DNA of 64,000 bases from SIG701 sp045544955 (lineage in GTDB: Bacteria; Bacillota; Clostridia; Oscillospirales; CAG-272). Location of the stretch: contig JAZPZY010000003.1 of the NCBI GenBank assembly GCA_045544955.1, forward strand, positions 1 through 64,000, in the 5' to 3' direction. This document shows, one piece after another, positions 1 through 7,369 of this stretch. The position numbers and the translations under genes were made by a program. The notes beneath the pieces were generated by a model that saw only the letters and a program-made list of their open reading frames with translations, did no database searches and had not been told where the DNA came from. Numbering within the stretch: the stretch's first letter is position 1; each line of letters starts with the position of its first letter.

Positions 1-110
1 GTTTTAGTCCCGCTTGAGCGGGGTTTCGTAACAAATGCATGGCTGACAGGCCAATAAAAGACGCACTTGTGCGTAGCCTGTAGTATTAGGGCTATGCCCG
101 AAACTGAAAT
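1..110 (+). ncRNA. Candidate structured RNA (unassigned)
   Basis: The plus strand folds compactly. Bases 1-8 pair with 103-110 (two G-U pairs) as a closing stem. Bases 9-13 and 18-22 form a CCCGC/GCGGG hairpin with a UUGA loop. Bases 25-28 pair with 99-102, giving a three-way junction. Inside it, 46-51 (ACAGGC) pairs with 76-81 (GCCUGU), enclosing the ACGCAC-UU-GUGCGU hairpin at 61-74, and 90-92 pairs with 96-98. A terminator follows at once. No protein explains the sequence. It could be a free-standing small RNA or the right end of an IS200/IS605-type element (omegaRNA). The family is not recognised and the 5' end may lie outside the window. Confidence 0.4.
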
Positions 111-111
111 A

Positions 112-140
112 CCACCCGCTATGCGGGTGGATTTTTATTT
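112..140 (+). terminator. Intrinsic terminator
   Basis: CCACCCGC (112-119) pairs with GCGGGTGG (123-130) around a 3-base loop, followed on the plus strand by ATTTTTATTT (131-140). The T-run points to plus-strand transcripts, so it would end the structured RNA at the left edge. The T-run overlaps the trmB stop codon. On the minus strand the hairpin lies just after that stop but lacks a good T-run. Confidence 0.7.
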
Positions 141-870
141 ACTTCCGAATCACCGCTTCCAGTGCGTGGATCTTCATGCCCTTTTCGGAGAAATTCCGTT
201 CGTATTCCGTCATAATATTGCTCACTGCCCGCTCGGATGCGTGCAGATCCCGTGTCTGGAACACGATCTCAAAGGGAGAGGCAGCCACCGTCTCCAGAGA
301 ATAGTCAAACAAACCTATATTGTCCGTTTTGAAACAAAAAGAGCCGCCGTCCTTCAGAAGACGGGCGTACAGCTGCAAAAACGCCGGGGCGGTAAGCCGC
401 CGGTCCTCGTAGCCCTTCTTCGGCCAGGGATCGCTGAAATTGGCGTAGATCGTATCAAATGTGCCGTCCGGAAAAATGTCGCAAAGCGTTTTGGCATCGC
501 CCCTTATAAAGCGGACGTTGCCCCGCTGTGCCATGGGAATATCCCAGGGCGTAGTATACAGATTGCCGTCGGAAGCATCCCAGCCGCCGTGCACGCCCAA
601 TTTTCCCAGCCCCCGCTGTTCGGCGTATTTCTCCACAGCCGTCACCAGCACGTCGTCGATCAGTTCCATGGCGTAATAGTTATACTCCCCGTCCCGGGCA
701 GACAAGGCCGTGATAAAATCACCCTTGCCGCAGCCGATCTCCAGACGAAGCGGTGCGGTATTTTCAAACGGAGCGGACGGATTTTCCCGAAGATCCCCCG
801 GATTCTGACAAACAAGGGCACCCAGAATCGAAAGTCTTTCCCCGCCGTGCTTCTTTTTTCTTGCTCTCAT
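139..870 (-). CDS. trmB: tRNA (guanine-N7-)-methyltransferase TrmB
   Basis: Cytoplasmic enzyme that transfers a methyl group from SAM to N7 of G46 in the variable loop of tRNAs. The 243-residue protein has the basic N-terminus usual for the family (MRARKKK), the SAM-binding motif LEIGCGKG at 43-50, an acidic SAM contact near E69, and the family signature FSDPWPKKGYEDRRL at 145-159, whose Asp and downstream Arg are catalytic or tRNA-contacting in characterised members. KTDN follows at 181-184. Unusual is a stretch at about 91-116, rich in Gly and Trp, between the second and third Rossmann strands; it makes this loop longer than in the TrmB proteins I know. The gene stands alone and is divergent from the membrane protein at 1027. 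Confidence 0.95.
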   Translation of the reverse strand: MRARKKKHGGERLSILGALVCQNPGDLRENPSAPFENTAPLRLEIGCGKGDFITALSARDGEYNYYAMELIDDVLVTAVEKYAEQRGLGKLGVHGGWDASDGNLYTTPWDIPMAQRGNVRFIRGDAKTLCDIFPDGTFDTIYANFSDPWPKKGYEDRRLTAPAFLQLYARLLKDGGSFCFKTDNIGLFDYSLETVAASPFEIVFQTRDLHASERAVSNIMTEYERNFSEKGMKIHALEAVIRK

Positions 871-872
871 AC

Positions 873-901
873 TTGATATTCCCGTTTCTTTCTGTTAAAA
901 T
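873..901 (+). promoter_or_regulatory. Putative sigma-A promoter
   Basis: TTGATA (873-878) and TAAAAT (896-901) are separated by 17 bases, facing the gene that starts at 1027. This implies a leader of about 120 bases. Confidence 0.45.
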
Positions 902-1026
902 AATAGTAGACTGGATTTTATCGGAACAAGTTCCCCAAAAAATCGTCCAATTTTCAAATGGATACATCATTGTACCATATTTTTCTGAAAAAATCCACTG
1001 ATTCTTTGAAAAGAGGTGAATTTCCT

Positions 1027-1839
1027 TTGGAGAAAGAACAGTTTCTCACCATACTCCGCGATGAACTGATTACAAAGGGGCTTTCCCCGGAAGCGGCACA
1101 GCGGCACGTCCGTTCCATCGGACTGACGCTGACACCGGAAGATATAAAGGAACTGGAAAAGCTGAACGATCCTTCGGAGATCTCAGCACTTGCGGAAGGC
1201 ATTGCCCGGGTAAAAATGCGGGCTGCTGCCAAAGAGCCTTCCGTTGCACAGGAATCCGCCGCCAATACTAAAACGATTCCCCGTGCCGAACCGGCAGCGG
1301 ACAGCACAAAGCTCATCCCCCGTGCGGAGGATGTATCCCATTCCGGTACACATACCCCCGTAAATGCACATTCCTCCCCTGCCGCTTACGAAGAGGAGGA
1401 AGCACTTCCCTTCAATACCAGCCGCGGACGTACCATTTTCTGGCTGCTGTTTTTTGTTACGCTCCCCTTGTCCCTTCTGTTTCTCGCATTGTACGTAGGC
1501 GTATTCGGCGTTATGTTCGGGGCGCTCTGTGCCGTGATCGTTCTTCTGGTTGCCGCGGTGATCGGCGGCGTGGCCGCCGGTGCGGCCGTTTCCCTCGTGG
1601 GAATCATTTACGGCATCACCCAGCTTATCACTGCTGCCTCCATGGCACCCGGCCTTTATGAAATCGGTCTTGGCCTCACCATTGCCGGCGTGGTTATGCT
1701 GGGCGGTATTCTTCTGTACAACTGTGCTATCCGGCTGATTCCCTATCTCATCCGCCTGCTCGGCGTCCTGTTCCGGTTCTGTGCCGCAAAGCTGAAGCAG
1801 CTGTTCAAACTGGCAAAGGAGGCGTGCTACAAGCTGTGA
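1027..1839 (+). CDS. HAAS/DUF1700-like multi-pass membrane protein
   Basis: A 270-residue protein if translation begins at TTG 1027, chosen because AAGAGGTGAA at 1010-1019 is a good ribosome binding site 7-8 bases upstream; an in-frame ATG at 958 has no such site. Residues 5-60 form a small helical domain (LRDELITKGLSPEAAQRHV) like the HAAS/DUF1700 domain that often partners PadR-type regulators. A low-complexity Ala/Pro/Glu linker follows, then about three hydrophobic segments (roughly 137-160, 162-190 and 212-235) and a basic C-terminus. It overlaps the next gene by 4 bases (GTGA), so the two are translationally coupled. No PadR gene is adjacent. Family assignment is by resemblance; function unknown. 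Confidence 0.7.
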   Translation: MEKEQFLTILRDELITKGLSPEAAQRHVRSIGLTLTPEDIKELEKLNDPSEISALAEGIARVKMRAAAKEPSVAQESAANTKTIPRAEPAADSTKLIPRAEDVSHSGTHTPVNAHSSPAAYEEEEALPFNTSRGRTIFWLLFFVTLPLSLLFLALYVGVFGVMFGALCAVIVLLVAAVIGGVAAGAAVSLVGIIYGITQLITAASMAPGLYEIGLGLTIAGVVMLGGILLYNCAIRLIPYLIRLLGVLFRFCAAKLKQLFKLAKEACYKL

Positions 1840-2747
1840 AACCTACATCTATCGTTTTTCTGGTCGTCGCCGTGCTTTTGATCATCGGCGGCATGATCAC
1901 CTGCTCCGTTGCCCAAAACATTGCTGAGACGGACGGATATTCTCTCTTTCACGAAACGGAAGACGGCACCTCTTACCGTCAGTATGAATTTACCGATAAA
2001 CCCGTTACAAAAATCGACCTTGCCGTAGAGGACGCGGAAATCTGCATCTACGGTGACAGTGAAACGTCTTACATCGAGCTGTTCAATTTTCGGGAGGGAC
2101 TGTATACGTTCTCCACTTCCGGTACGATCATTGCTCTGGATCAGATTCCGGATATTGAGTCTCTTATGGATTTCAGCGGCGGTTTTTCCTTCGGGGGCAT
2201 CCGTCAGTTTTTCCACGGAAAAACTGACACGGATGCAAAGCGCCGCGTTAACGTCTATTTAAGTGCGCTCACGGACGATTTGAAGGTCATTGCCATTGAT
2301 GCCCAAAACTGCACCGTTTCCCTTGATTCACTGTCCACGCAGTGTGACATTTCGGTAAATGGTAACTCCCTCTCCATCACAGGTAAAGATATGCACACGA
2401 CCAGTGCGTTGAACGTTACGGCAGAATCTGCCGCTGTCACTTTGGACAACGCCACTGTAAATGCGTTCACCCTTGAAGCCAAGACAGGCGATATTCGGGC
2501 AAACGCCTTTTCCTTCAAATCCTTCGACTGCACACTGGAGGAAGGCTCTGCCGCCATTTCTACGCTGCTGCCCTTGCAGCGATATGAGGTGAACGTAAGC
2601 GCCGGTACGGGCGCAGTCCGTTTTGACGGAATGGATCGGCTTCGTCCCTACACCGTAAAGGCCGGGGAAGATGCCATCGGCACGATCCGATTTGATTCCG
2701 AAAAAGCGTCCTTCACCGTTACCGACGCGTCGCACACTGCCAATTAA
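1836..2747 (+). CDS. Membrane-anchored beta-rich protein (DUF4097-like)
   Basis: A 303-residue protein. GTG 1836 overlaps the upstream stop and has AAAGGAGG at 1815-1822; another GTG at 1824 is too close to that site. Residues about 5-25 form one hydrophobic anchor (SIVFLVVAVLLIIGGMI), placing the rest outside the membrane. The remainder alternates short beta-strand-like stretches with Asp, Asn, Ser and Thr (CTVSLDSL, AAVTLDNATVNAFTLEA), as in DUF4097-type beta-solenoid domains found beside DUF1700/HAAS proteins. The pairing is consistent with a membrane stress-sensing or adhesin-like module, but this is inferred from neighbours and fold type. Confidence 0.7.
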   Translation: MKPTSIVFLVVAVLLIIGGMITCSVAQNIAETDGYSLFHETEDGTSYRQYEFTDKPVTKIDLAVEDAEICIYGDSETSYIELFNFREGLYTFSTSGTIIALDQIPDIESLMDFSGGFSFGGIRQFFHGKTDTDAKRRVNVYLSALTDDLKVIAIDAQNCTVSLDSLSTQCDISVNGNSLSITGKDMHTTSALNVTAESAAVTLDNATVNAFTLEAKTGDIRANAFSFKSFDCTLEEGSAAISTLLPLQRYEVNVSAGTGAVRFDGMDRLRPYTVKAGEDAIGTIRFDSEKASFTVTDASHTAN

Positions 2748-2785
2748 AATCAGATAATAAAAATAAAAACCGAAAGGATACACCA

Positions 2786-3034
2786 ATGACTTACACGTAC
2801 AAAACCAAAGGAACCTGTTCTTCCCAGATCTCTTTTGAGCTGGAGGAGGGCATCGTGAAAAACGTATCGTTCACCGGCGGCTGCAACGGCAATCTGAAAG
2901 CCATCGCACGTCTGGTAGAGGGCATGGAAGCCACGAAGATCATTTCCCTGCTCTCCGGCAACACCTGCGGCTTCAAGAGCACCTCCTGTGCCGACCAGCT
3001 GGCGACTGCCGTAAAAGAAGCTCTGGGTGCGTAA
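2786..3034 (+). CDS. TSCPD domain protein (TIGR03905 type)
   Basis: An 82-residue stand-alone TSCPD domain, a small family common in Clostridia and Bacteroides. A related domain occurs at the C-terminus of B12-dependent ribonucleotide reductases. Visible hallmarks are the N-terminal YKTKGTCSSQISFEL, the GGCNGN turn at about 32-37 and the C-terminal NTCGFKSTSCADQLATAV with conserved cysteines. The ribosome binding site GAAAGGA lies about 10 bases before ATG 2786. It follows the DUF4097-like gene by 38 bases without a visible terminator, so it may be cotranscribed. The role of stand-alone copies is not established; the cysteines suggest metal binding. Confidence 0.85.
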   Translation: MTYTYKTKGTCSSQISFELEEGIVKNVSFTGGCNGNLKAIARLVEGMEATKIISLLSGNTCGFKSTSCADQLATAVKEALGA

Positions 3035-3039
3035 ATCAC

Positions 3040-4110
3040 TCACCACGCGTTATATTTGAGGATGCGGAAGAACCGGTACACGGCCTCCGCATCCTCTCTG
3101 TTTTTCACAGAAAAGGAAAGAACGCTTCCCATGTTTCTTTCCGGATCGTAAACGGACGTGCCGTTCGGCTGGTTCTCGTAGATGAGGATATATCCCATCT
3201 GCCGTGCGTTATCTATCCACACCTCCATCATCGTAACCAGCGTACCATCCTCACGGACTGAAAGACCGTCCACCACCGCCGGGCGGTGGTATCCCGAATC
3301 GGCGTGAAGAGACATGCTGACCGTACCGACCGCACGGTCGTCCTTTCTCCACGGATCGTAAGGCGTATAGCCGCTGATCTCCATTTGCAGAGAGGCATAA
3401 TCCGGGCGGAACAGATACCTAGTTTCCTTTCCGGCAAACGTAACCGTCCGGGGCACGCAATAGTTTTCGTCGTACTCTTTCCATTCGATTGCTTCAAGGG
3501 TGAAGGACACCGGCCTGTTGGTATGTGCCCCGTCCAAGATCCCAACTGCCAACAGCACAAGAAGAAGAATACCGAGCACCACCCCCGAACGCTTCAGAAT
3601 CTTCCCCGCACGGGAGAGAATGGCATCCCTAAAATCACGCCGACGCTGATGGCGGAGAAACGCACGGTACATTTCCGCTTTCTCCTCATCCGGCAAATCG
3701 TCGTGCTTAACAAAATGAAATTCCGGCGGCGCCGGGGCTGCCTCGTCCGCTCCATCCAGGGCACATACCAGCGTATCCAGTGAGGTAATCTCCGCCGTAT
3801 CCACCGATTCCAGCCGCGCCATAAGCGGCGTCATTTCCCGATAGAGGGCAGTCTGTTCCCTGCGGTACGCATCAAACACGGCAGAACAGCGGCTTTCATC
3901 CGCCAGCATTTCGCTGATCTGCCCGATACTGAAATACGCACGGCGTAAAGCGGCAATACGAAGCAGATCCCGTATATTTTCCTCCGTGTATTCCCGAAAG
4001 CTTCTGCCGTTCAGTTCACGGATCTGGGGCGTGATGAGTTTTTTTGATTCATAAAAGCGAATCGCCTTTTCGCTGAGATCGGTACGGGCGGCGGCTTCTT
4101 TGATCTTCAT
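3040..4110 (-). CDS. Membrane-anchored MerR-family transcriptional regulator
   Basis: A 356-residue one-component regulator. Residues 1-70 are a typical MerR winged helix (IKEAAARTDLSEKAIRFYE), followed by a helical dimerisation region to about 105. A linker leads to one strongly hydrophobic segment at about 175-193 (GVVLGILLLVLLAVGIL), and 160 residues that should lie outside the membrane, rich in aromatic and beta-prone residues. Most MerR proteins carry a soluble effector domain, so this topology implies sensing across the membrane, as in CadC-type regulators. Its own promoter has the 19-base spacer expected of MerR targets, so it probably controls itself. It converges on the TSCPD gene, with 5 bases between the stops. 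Confidence 0.85.
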   Translation of the reverse strand: MKIKEAAARTDLSEKAIRFYESKKLITPQIRELNGRSFREYTEENIRDLLRIAALRRAYFSIGQISEMLADESRCSAVFDAYRREQTALYREMTPLMARLESVDTAEITSLDTLVCALDGADEAAPAPPEFHFVKHDDLPDEEKAEMYRAFLRHQRRRDFRDAILSRAGKILKRSGVVLGILLLVLLAVGILDGAHTNRPVSFTLEAIEWKEYDENYCVPRTVTFAGKETRYLFRPDYASLQMEISGYTPYDPWRKDDRAVGTVSMSLHADSGYHRPAVVDGLSVREDGTLVTMMEVWIDNARQMGYILIYENQPNGTSVYDPERNMGSVLSFSVKNREDAEAVYRFFRILKYNAW

Positions 4111-4140
4111 AAGACCCTCCTTTTCGCCATTTCTGTATGG

Positions 4141-4171
4141 ATTATACCATATGCCCCAAGGGTATAGTCAA
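4141..4171 (-). promoter_or_regulatory. MerR-type promoter with 19-base spacer
   Basis: On the minus strand TTGACT (4171-4166) and TATAAT (4146-4141) are separated by 19 bases instead of 17. The spacer holds the dyad ATACCC-TTG-GGGCAT. A 19-base spacer with a dyad between -35 and -10 is the known arrangement of MerR-activated promoters. The start codon at 4110 lies about 30 bases downstream of the -10 element. Confidence 0.75.
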
Positions 4172-4195
4172 GCGTTTTTGATAAATTCCCGAAAC

Positions 4196-4227
4196 AAAAC
4201 CGGTACGGCGTCTGCCGTACCGGTTTT
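4196..4227 (-). terminator. Intrinsic terminator of the parvulin gene
   Basis: A perfect 14-base stem (4196-4209 with 4214-4227) around the loop GTCT, beginning 4 bases past the stop of the gene at 4232. It ends on the minus strand in TTTTGTTT. Confidence 0.85.
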
Positions 4228-4231
4228 ACAT

Positions 4232-4978
4232 TCAGAATTTGTCCACGGGATACAGGATCTTCAACTGATTGATCTTGCTTTGGTAGGCGGCCTGCTGCTT
4301 GTCACCAATCAGCTTGGCCCGGATCTGCTCTTTCACCGTATCGTACGGGATGGGCTGTGCCTCTTTCTTATCGTTCAGTTTGATGAGGTGATAGCCGAAC
4401 TGGGTCTGCACAGGACCGCGAAGTTCGCCCACTTCCATGCTGAAGCAAGCCTGATCGAATTCCGGCACCATCTGTCCGCGTCCGAAATCGCCGAGGCATC
4501 CTCCCTCAGCACCGGAGGGACAGGAGCTGTGTGCCTTGGCGGCATCCTCAAAGGAGATCTCACCGGCACGGATCTTTGCGAGAATATCGTTTGCCTCCGC
4601 CTCGTCGGAAACGAGGATGTGGCTGGCGTTCACAGATTCCTCACCCTTAAACTGCTCGGGATTTTCGTCGAAGAATTTCTTCGTTTCCTCATCGGTAACG
4701 CGTGCATTTTCCACTGCCTTGTTGACAGCGTAATTGATGAGAAGTTCTTCCTTCAGCCGTGCAAGCTCTGCCTTGAAAGCCGGCTCACGCTCGTACAGAT
4801 TGCGGGTTGCGTCAATGAGAAGCAGTTTCTGATTCACCAACTGCTCCAGAATGATCTTACGTCCTTCGGGAGAATTGTAGTTCTGACCGCGCTGTGCCAG
4901 AGTGGCTACCATTGCCTCCACATCCGCCTCGGTAATATTCTGACCGCCTACGGCGGCTAACACTCTTCCATCTGCCAT
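4232..4978 (-). CDS. Parvulin-type peptidyl-prolyl isomerase, apparently cytoplasmic
   Basis: A 248-residue PpiC/SurA-like isomerase. Residues 1-110 are a helical chaperone-like region (TEADVEAMVATLAQRGQNY). The rotamase domain spans about 118-201 with the usual landmarks: ASHILV, SSCPSGAEGGCLGDFGRGQM, VPEFDQACFSM and FGYHLIKL. It begins MADGRVLAAVGGQNIT, with no signal peptide and no lipobox, whereas secreted PrsA-type homologues in Firmicutes are lipoproteins. It should therefore help fold proteins in the cytoplasm. The gene stands alone with its own terminator. TTGACA on the minus strand at about 5070 could belong to its promoter, but the -10 (TAAGGT) is weak. Confidence 0.88.
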   Translation of the reverse strand: MADGRVLAAVGGQNITEADVEAMVATLAQRGQNYNSPEGRKIILEQLVNQKLLLIDATRNLYEREPAFKAELARLKEELLINYAVNKAVENARVTDEETKKFFDENPEQFKGEESVNASHILVSDEAEANDILAKIRAGEISFEDAAKAHSSCPSGAEGGCLGDFGRGQMVPEFDQACFSMEVGELRGPVQTQFGYHLIKLNDKKEAQPIPYDTVKEQIRAKLIGDKQQAAYQSKINQLKILYPVDKF

Positions 4979-5091
4979 AATATTTTTCCTTTCCGTTCAA
5001 AAACGCAATACTGTCTGCCTCATTTTGGCAGATCCTTATTACCTTATCATATTTTGCCTGTTTTGTCAAGTATCCGCCGCACATCCACGCA

Positions 5092-5577
5092 TCAGCGAAA
5101 CGAAAATCTCACGTGTCTGTATATAGGAACGTACCCGCCGCTCCATGCGGTCACACATTCCAAAAGACGGATCTTCTGCCGCTGACAGTACAGCGTAATT
5201 TTCGATGCCAGCCGTTCATCCTCGCCCGTGTATCCGTATTCACCGGCACGGGGAGCAAGCAGCACCGCACCGTACGCCGCATTCGCTTTTTTATACAGCG
5301 GCACGATCAGCAGCACGTAATTCTCCGGTTCCGCCAAAGGGCCGGATGCCAGAACGTGTGTTTCGATGAGCGTATATTTTTTGTCCAGCAAACACAGAAC
5401 CACCGCCATCGGCGGTAAATTTTCCATGAGCAGCGAGGCGTACCTGCCCAGCAGGTCGGGATCATGCAGCGGCTGCGCCGCAAGAAAACGGAGCTGTGCG
5501 GATCTGTATACGTCCAGCATAAACGGAAGAGATGGCTCCGTTTTCCGTGCGGAGTCCGCTTTTTGCACGGTATCCAT
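5092..5577 (-). CDS. Uncharacterised protein coupled to the UPF0210 gene
   Basis: A 161-residue soluble protein I do not recognise. Its ATG overlaps the stop of the upstream UPF0210 gene (ATGA at 5574-5577), which implies translational coupling and a shared role. It has alternating hydrophobic strands (MAVVLCLLDKKYTLIETHVLA, VLLIVPLYKKANAAYGAVLL) and a C-terminal helical part ending in basic and aromatic residues. The strand pattern faintly recalls MPN/RadC-like or GAF-like folds, but no metal-binding HxH or other diagnostic motif is present. No signal peptide or membrane segment is visible. Confidence 0.6.
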   Translation of the reverse strand: MDTVQKADSARKTEPSLPFMLDVYRSAQLRFLAAQPLHDPDLLGRYASLLMENLPPMAVVLCLLDKKYTLIETHVLASGPLAEPENYVLLIVPLYKKANAAYGAVLLAPRAGEYGYTGEDERLASKITLYCQRQKIRLLECVTAWSGGYVPIYRHVRFSFR

Positions 5578-6935
5578 CAGTTTTTCAAACTCTGCATAGG
5601 TGCGGGGATCCGGCCGCCGCGATGAATGAATTTTGCCGAGGAGCGATCGTTATGCAGAGGCATGACCGGTCCGCTTCCCAAAAGACCGCCGAAGGAAAGC
5701 TCCTCGCCCACGTTTTTGCCGATAGCGGGAATCACACGGACAGCCGTGGTTTTGGAGTTCACCATACCAATGGCCGCCTCGTCGGCGATGATGGCGGAAA
5801 TCGTCTCAGCCGTGGTTTCGCCGGGAATCACGATCATATCAAGCCCTACGGAGCACACGGCCGTCATGGCTTCCAGCTTTTCGATAGACAGATCGCCGGA
5901 GCGGGCGGCGTCGATCATACCGGCGTCCTCCGTTACGGGGATAAACGCACCGGAAAGGCCGCCCACGTGAGAGGAGGCCATTACGCCGCCTTTTTTCACG
6001 GCGTCGTTGAGAAGCGCCAGAGCCGCCGTAGTTCCGTGGATACCGCATACCTCAAGGCCCATTTCCTCCAGGATATGTGCCACGGAATCGCCCACGGCCG
6101 GCGTAGGCGCCAGGGAAAGATCCACGATGCCAAAGGGCACGCCCAGGCGTTTTGACGCTTCACTGCCCACAAGCTGTCCCATACGGGTGATTTTGAAGGC
6201 GGTACGCTTGATAATATCAGCCACCTCGGACAAATTACCGTCCGGGCACTTGGCAAGGGCGGCACGGACGACGCCGGGACCGGATACGCCCACGTGGAGC
6301 ACGCAGTCCGGCTCGCCAACACCGTGGAAAGCACCCGCCATAAACGGGTTATCCTCCGGTGCGTCGCAGAACACCACCAGCTTGGCACAGCCGATGCAGT
6401 CCCGGTCAGCGGTCTTTTCCGCCGCCTCACGGACAACCTTTCCCATCAGTGCCACGGCGTCCATGTTGATGCCGGCCTTGGTGGAGCCGATGTTGACGGA
6501 AGAACAGATATGATCCGTTACGGCGAGAGCCTCGGGAATGGATTCGATCAGTGCCCGATCGCCGGCAGAAAAGCCCTTGTGCACCAGTGCACTGTATCCG
6601 CCGATGAAATTAACGCCCACGGTACGGGCGGCACGCTCCAGGGTTTTGGCATATTCCACGGGATTGCCGCCGCTGGCAGCCGCCAGCATGGCAATGGGCG
6701 TCACGGAGATACGCTTATTGATGATCGGGATGCCGTACAGCTTTTCGATATCCTCACCCGTTTTGACGAGATGCTCCGCATTGCGGGTGATTTTTTCGTA
6801 TACCTTCTGACAGGAACGGGTGATATCGGAATCCGCACAGTCCAGAAGGGACATACCCATGGTAATGGTACGGATATCCAGATTCTCTTCCTGTATCATG
6901 GTAATGGTTTCCATGATATCACGTATATTCAGCAT
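5577..6935 (-). CDS. PFL family protein (UPF0210/DUF711)
   Basis: A 452-residue protein of the UPF0210 family, structurally related to glycyl-radical (PFL-like) folds, with no proven reaction. It is full length and has the recognisable family stretches MLNIRDIMETITMIQEENLD at the start, GMSLLDCADSD, GFSAGDRALI, NIGSTKAGINMDAV, GAFHGVGEPDCVLHVGVSGPG and GLDMIVIPGETTAET. In many Clostridia and archaea the gene sits next to a small ACT-domain gene, as it does here with the gene at 6971, only 35 bases upstream. The pair probably senses an amino acid or similar ligand; this is inference from the ACT partner. Confidence 0.9.
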   Translation of the reverse strand: MLNIRDIMETITMIQEENLDIRTITMGMSLLDCADSDITRSCQKVYEKITRNAEHLVKTGEDIEKLYGIPIINKRISVTPIAMLAAASGGNPVEYAKTLERAARTVGVNFIGGYSALVHKGFSAGDRALIESIPEALAVTDHICSSVNIGSTKAGINMDAVALMGKVVREAAEKTADRDCIGCAKLVVFCDAPEDNPFMAGAFHGVGEPDCVLHVGVSGPGVVRAALAKCPDGNLSEVADIIKRTAFKITRMGQLVGSEASKRLGVPFGIVDLSLAPTPAVGDSVAHILEEMGLEVCGIHGTTAALALLNDAVKKGGVMASSHVGGLSGAFIPVTEDAGMIDAARSGDLSIEKLEAMTAVCSVGLDMIVIPGETTAETISAIIADEAAIGMVNSKTTAVRVIPAIGKNVGEELSFGGLLGSGPVMPLHNDRSSAKFIHRGGRIPAPMQSLKN

Positions 6936-6970
6936 GGTTTCCTCCGAGATTACAATGTCTTTTCTTCCGC

Positions 6971-7240
6971 TCAGATGCGGTGCATGGAATTGAAGATATC
7001 CTCGTGCATGACGTGGATCACCATGCCGATCTGCTCACCCAGATCCGTCATGGTTTTCGTAAGGGCGTGGAAGTCCACGCTGATATCCGAAATATCCACC
7101 AGCATGACCATAACGAACATATCCTGCAGAACGGACTGGGTCACGTCCACAATGTTTGCATTGCACTGGGCACAGGCCTGGCTCACCTTTGCCAGAATAC
7201 CGACGCAGTCGCGTCCCACAACAGAAATTACGGCTCTCAT
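6971..7240 (-). CDS. ACT domain protein (UPF0237)
   Basis: An 89-residue stand-alone ACT domain (MRAVISVVGRDCVGILAKVS), the small-ligand-binding fold used in amino-acid sensing. VGRDCVGILA is the usual ligand-site loop, and NIVDVTQSVL plus MFVMVMLVDIS are the beta-strands of the domain. The family is widespread and GcvR-like. It is the first gene of the minus-strand run ACT, UPF0210, unknown 161-residue protein, which probably forms one operon starting near 7260. Confidence 0.9.
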   Translation of the reverse strand: MRAVISVVGRDCVGILAKVSQACAQCNANIVDVTQSVLQDMFVMVMLVDISDISVDFHALTKTMTDLGEQIGMVIHVMHEDIFNSMHRI

Positions 7241-7324
7241 ACGTTTCTACTCCTGCATTTTTTAATTTGTATCCGTGTTTTTATCACATACCCGTATATT
7301 GTATCAAAAATCCACCCGAATGTC

Positions 7325-7356
7325 AAGAAATACCGCGCCGTAGCGCGGTATTTCTT
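7325..7356 (-). terminator. Intrinsic terminator
   Basis: A 14-base stem (7325-7338 with 7343-7356) around CGTA, located just past the stop of the lipoprotein gene at 7370. The stem itself ends in T-rich sequence. It is nearly symmetrical and could act in both directions. Confidence 0.75.
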
Positions 7357-7369
7357 CATTCGCTTATTA

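Noticed and set aside
1..110. CRISPR tracrRNA (starts GUUUUAGU)
   Set aside because: No repeats, cas9 or anti-repeat match in the window; the resemblance is limited to a few bases.
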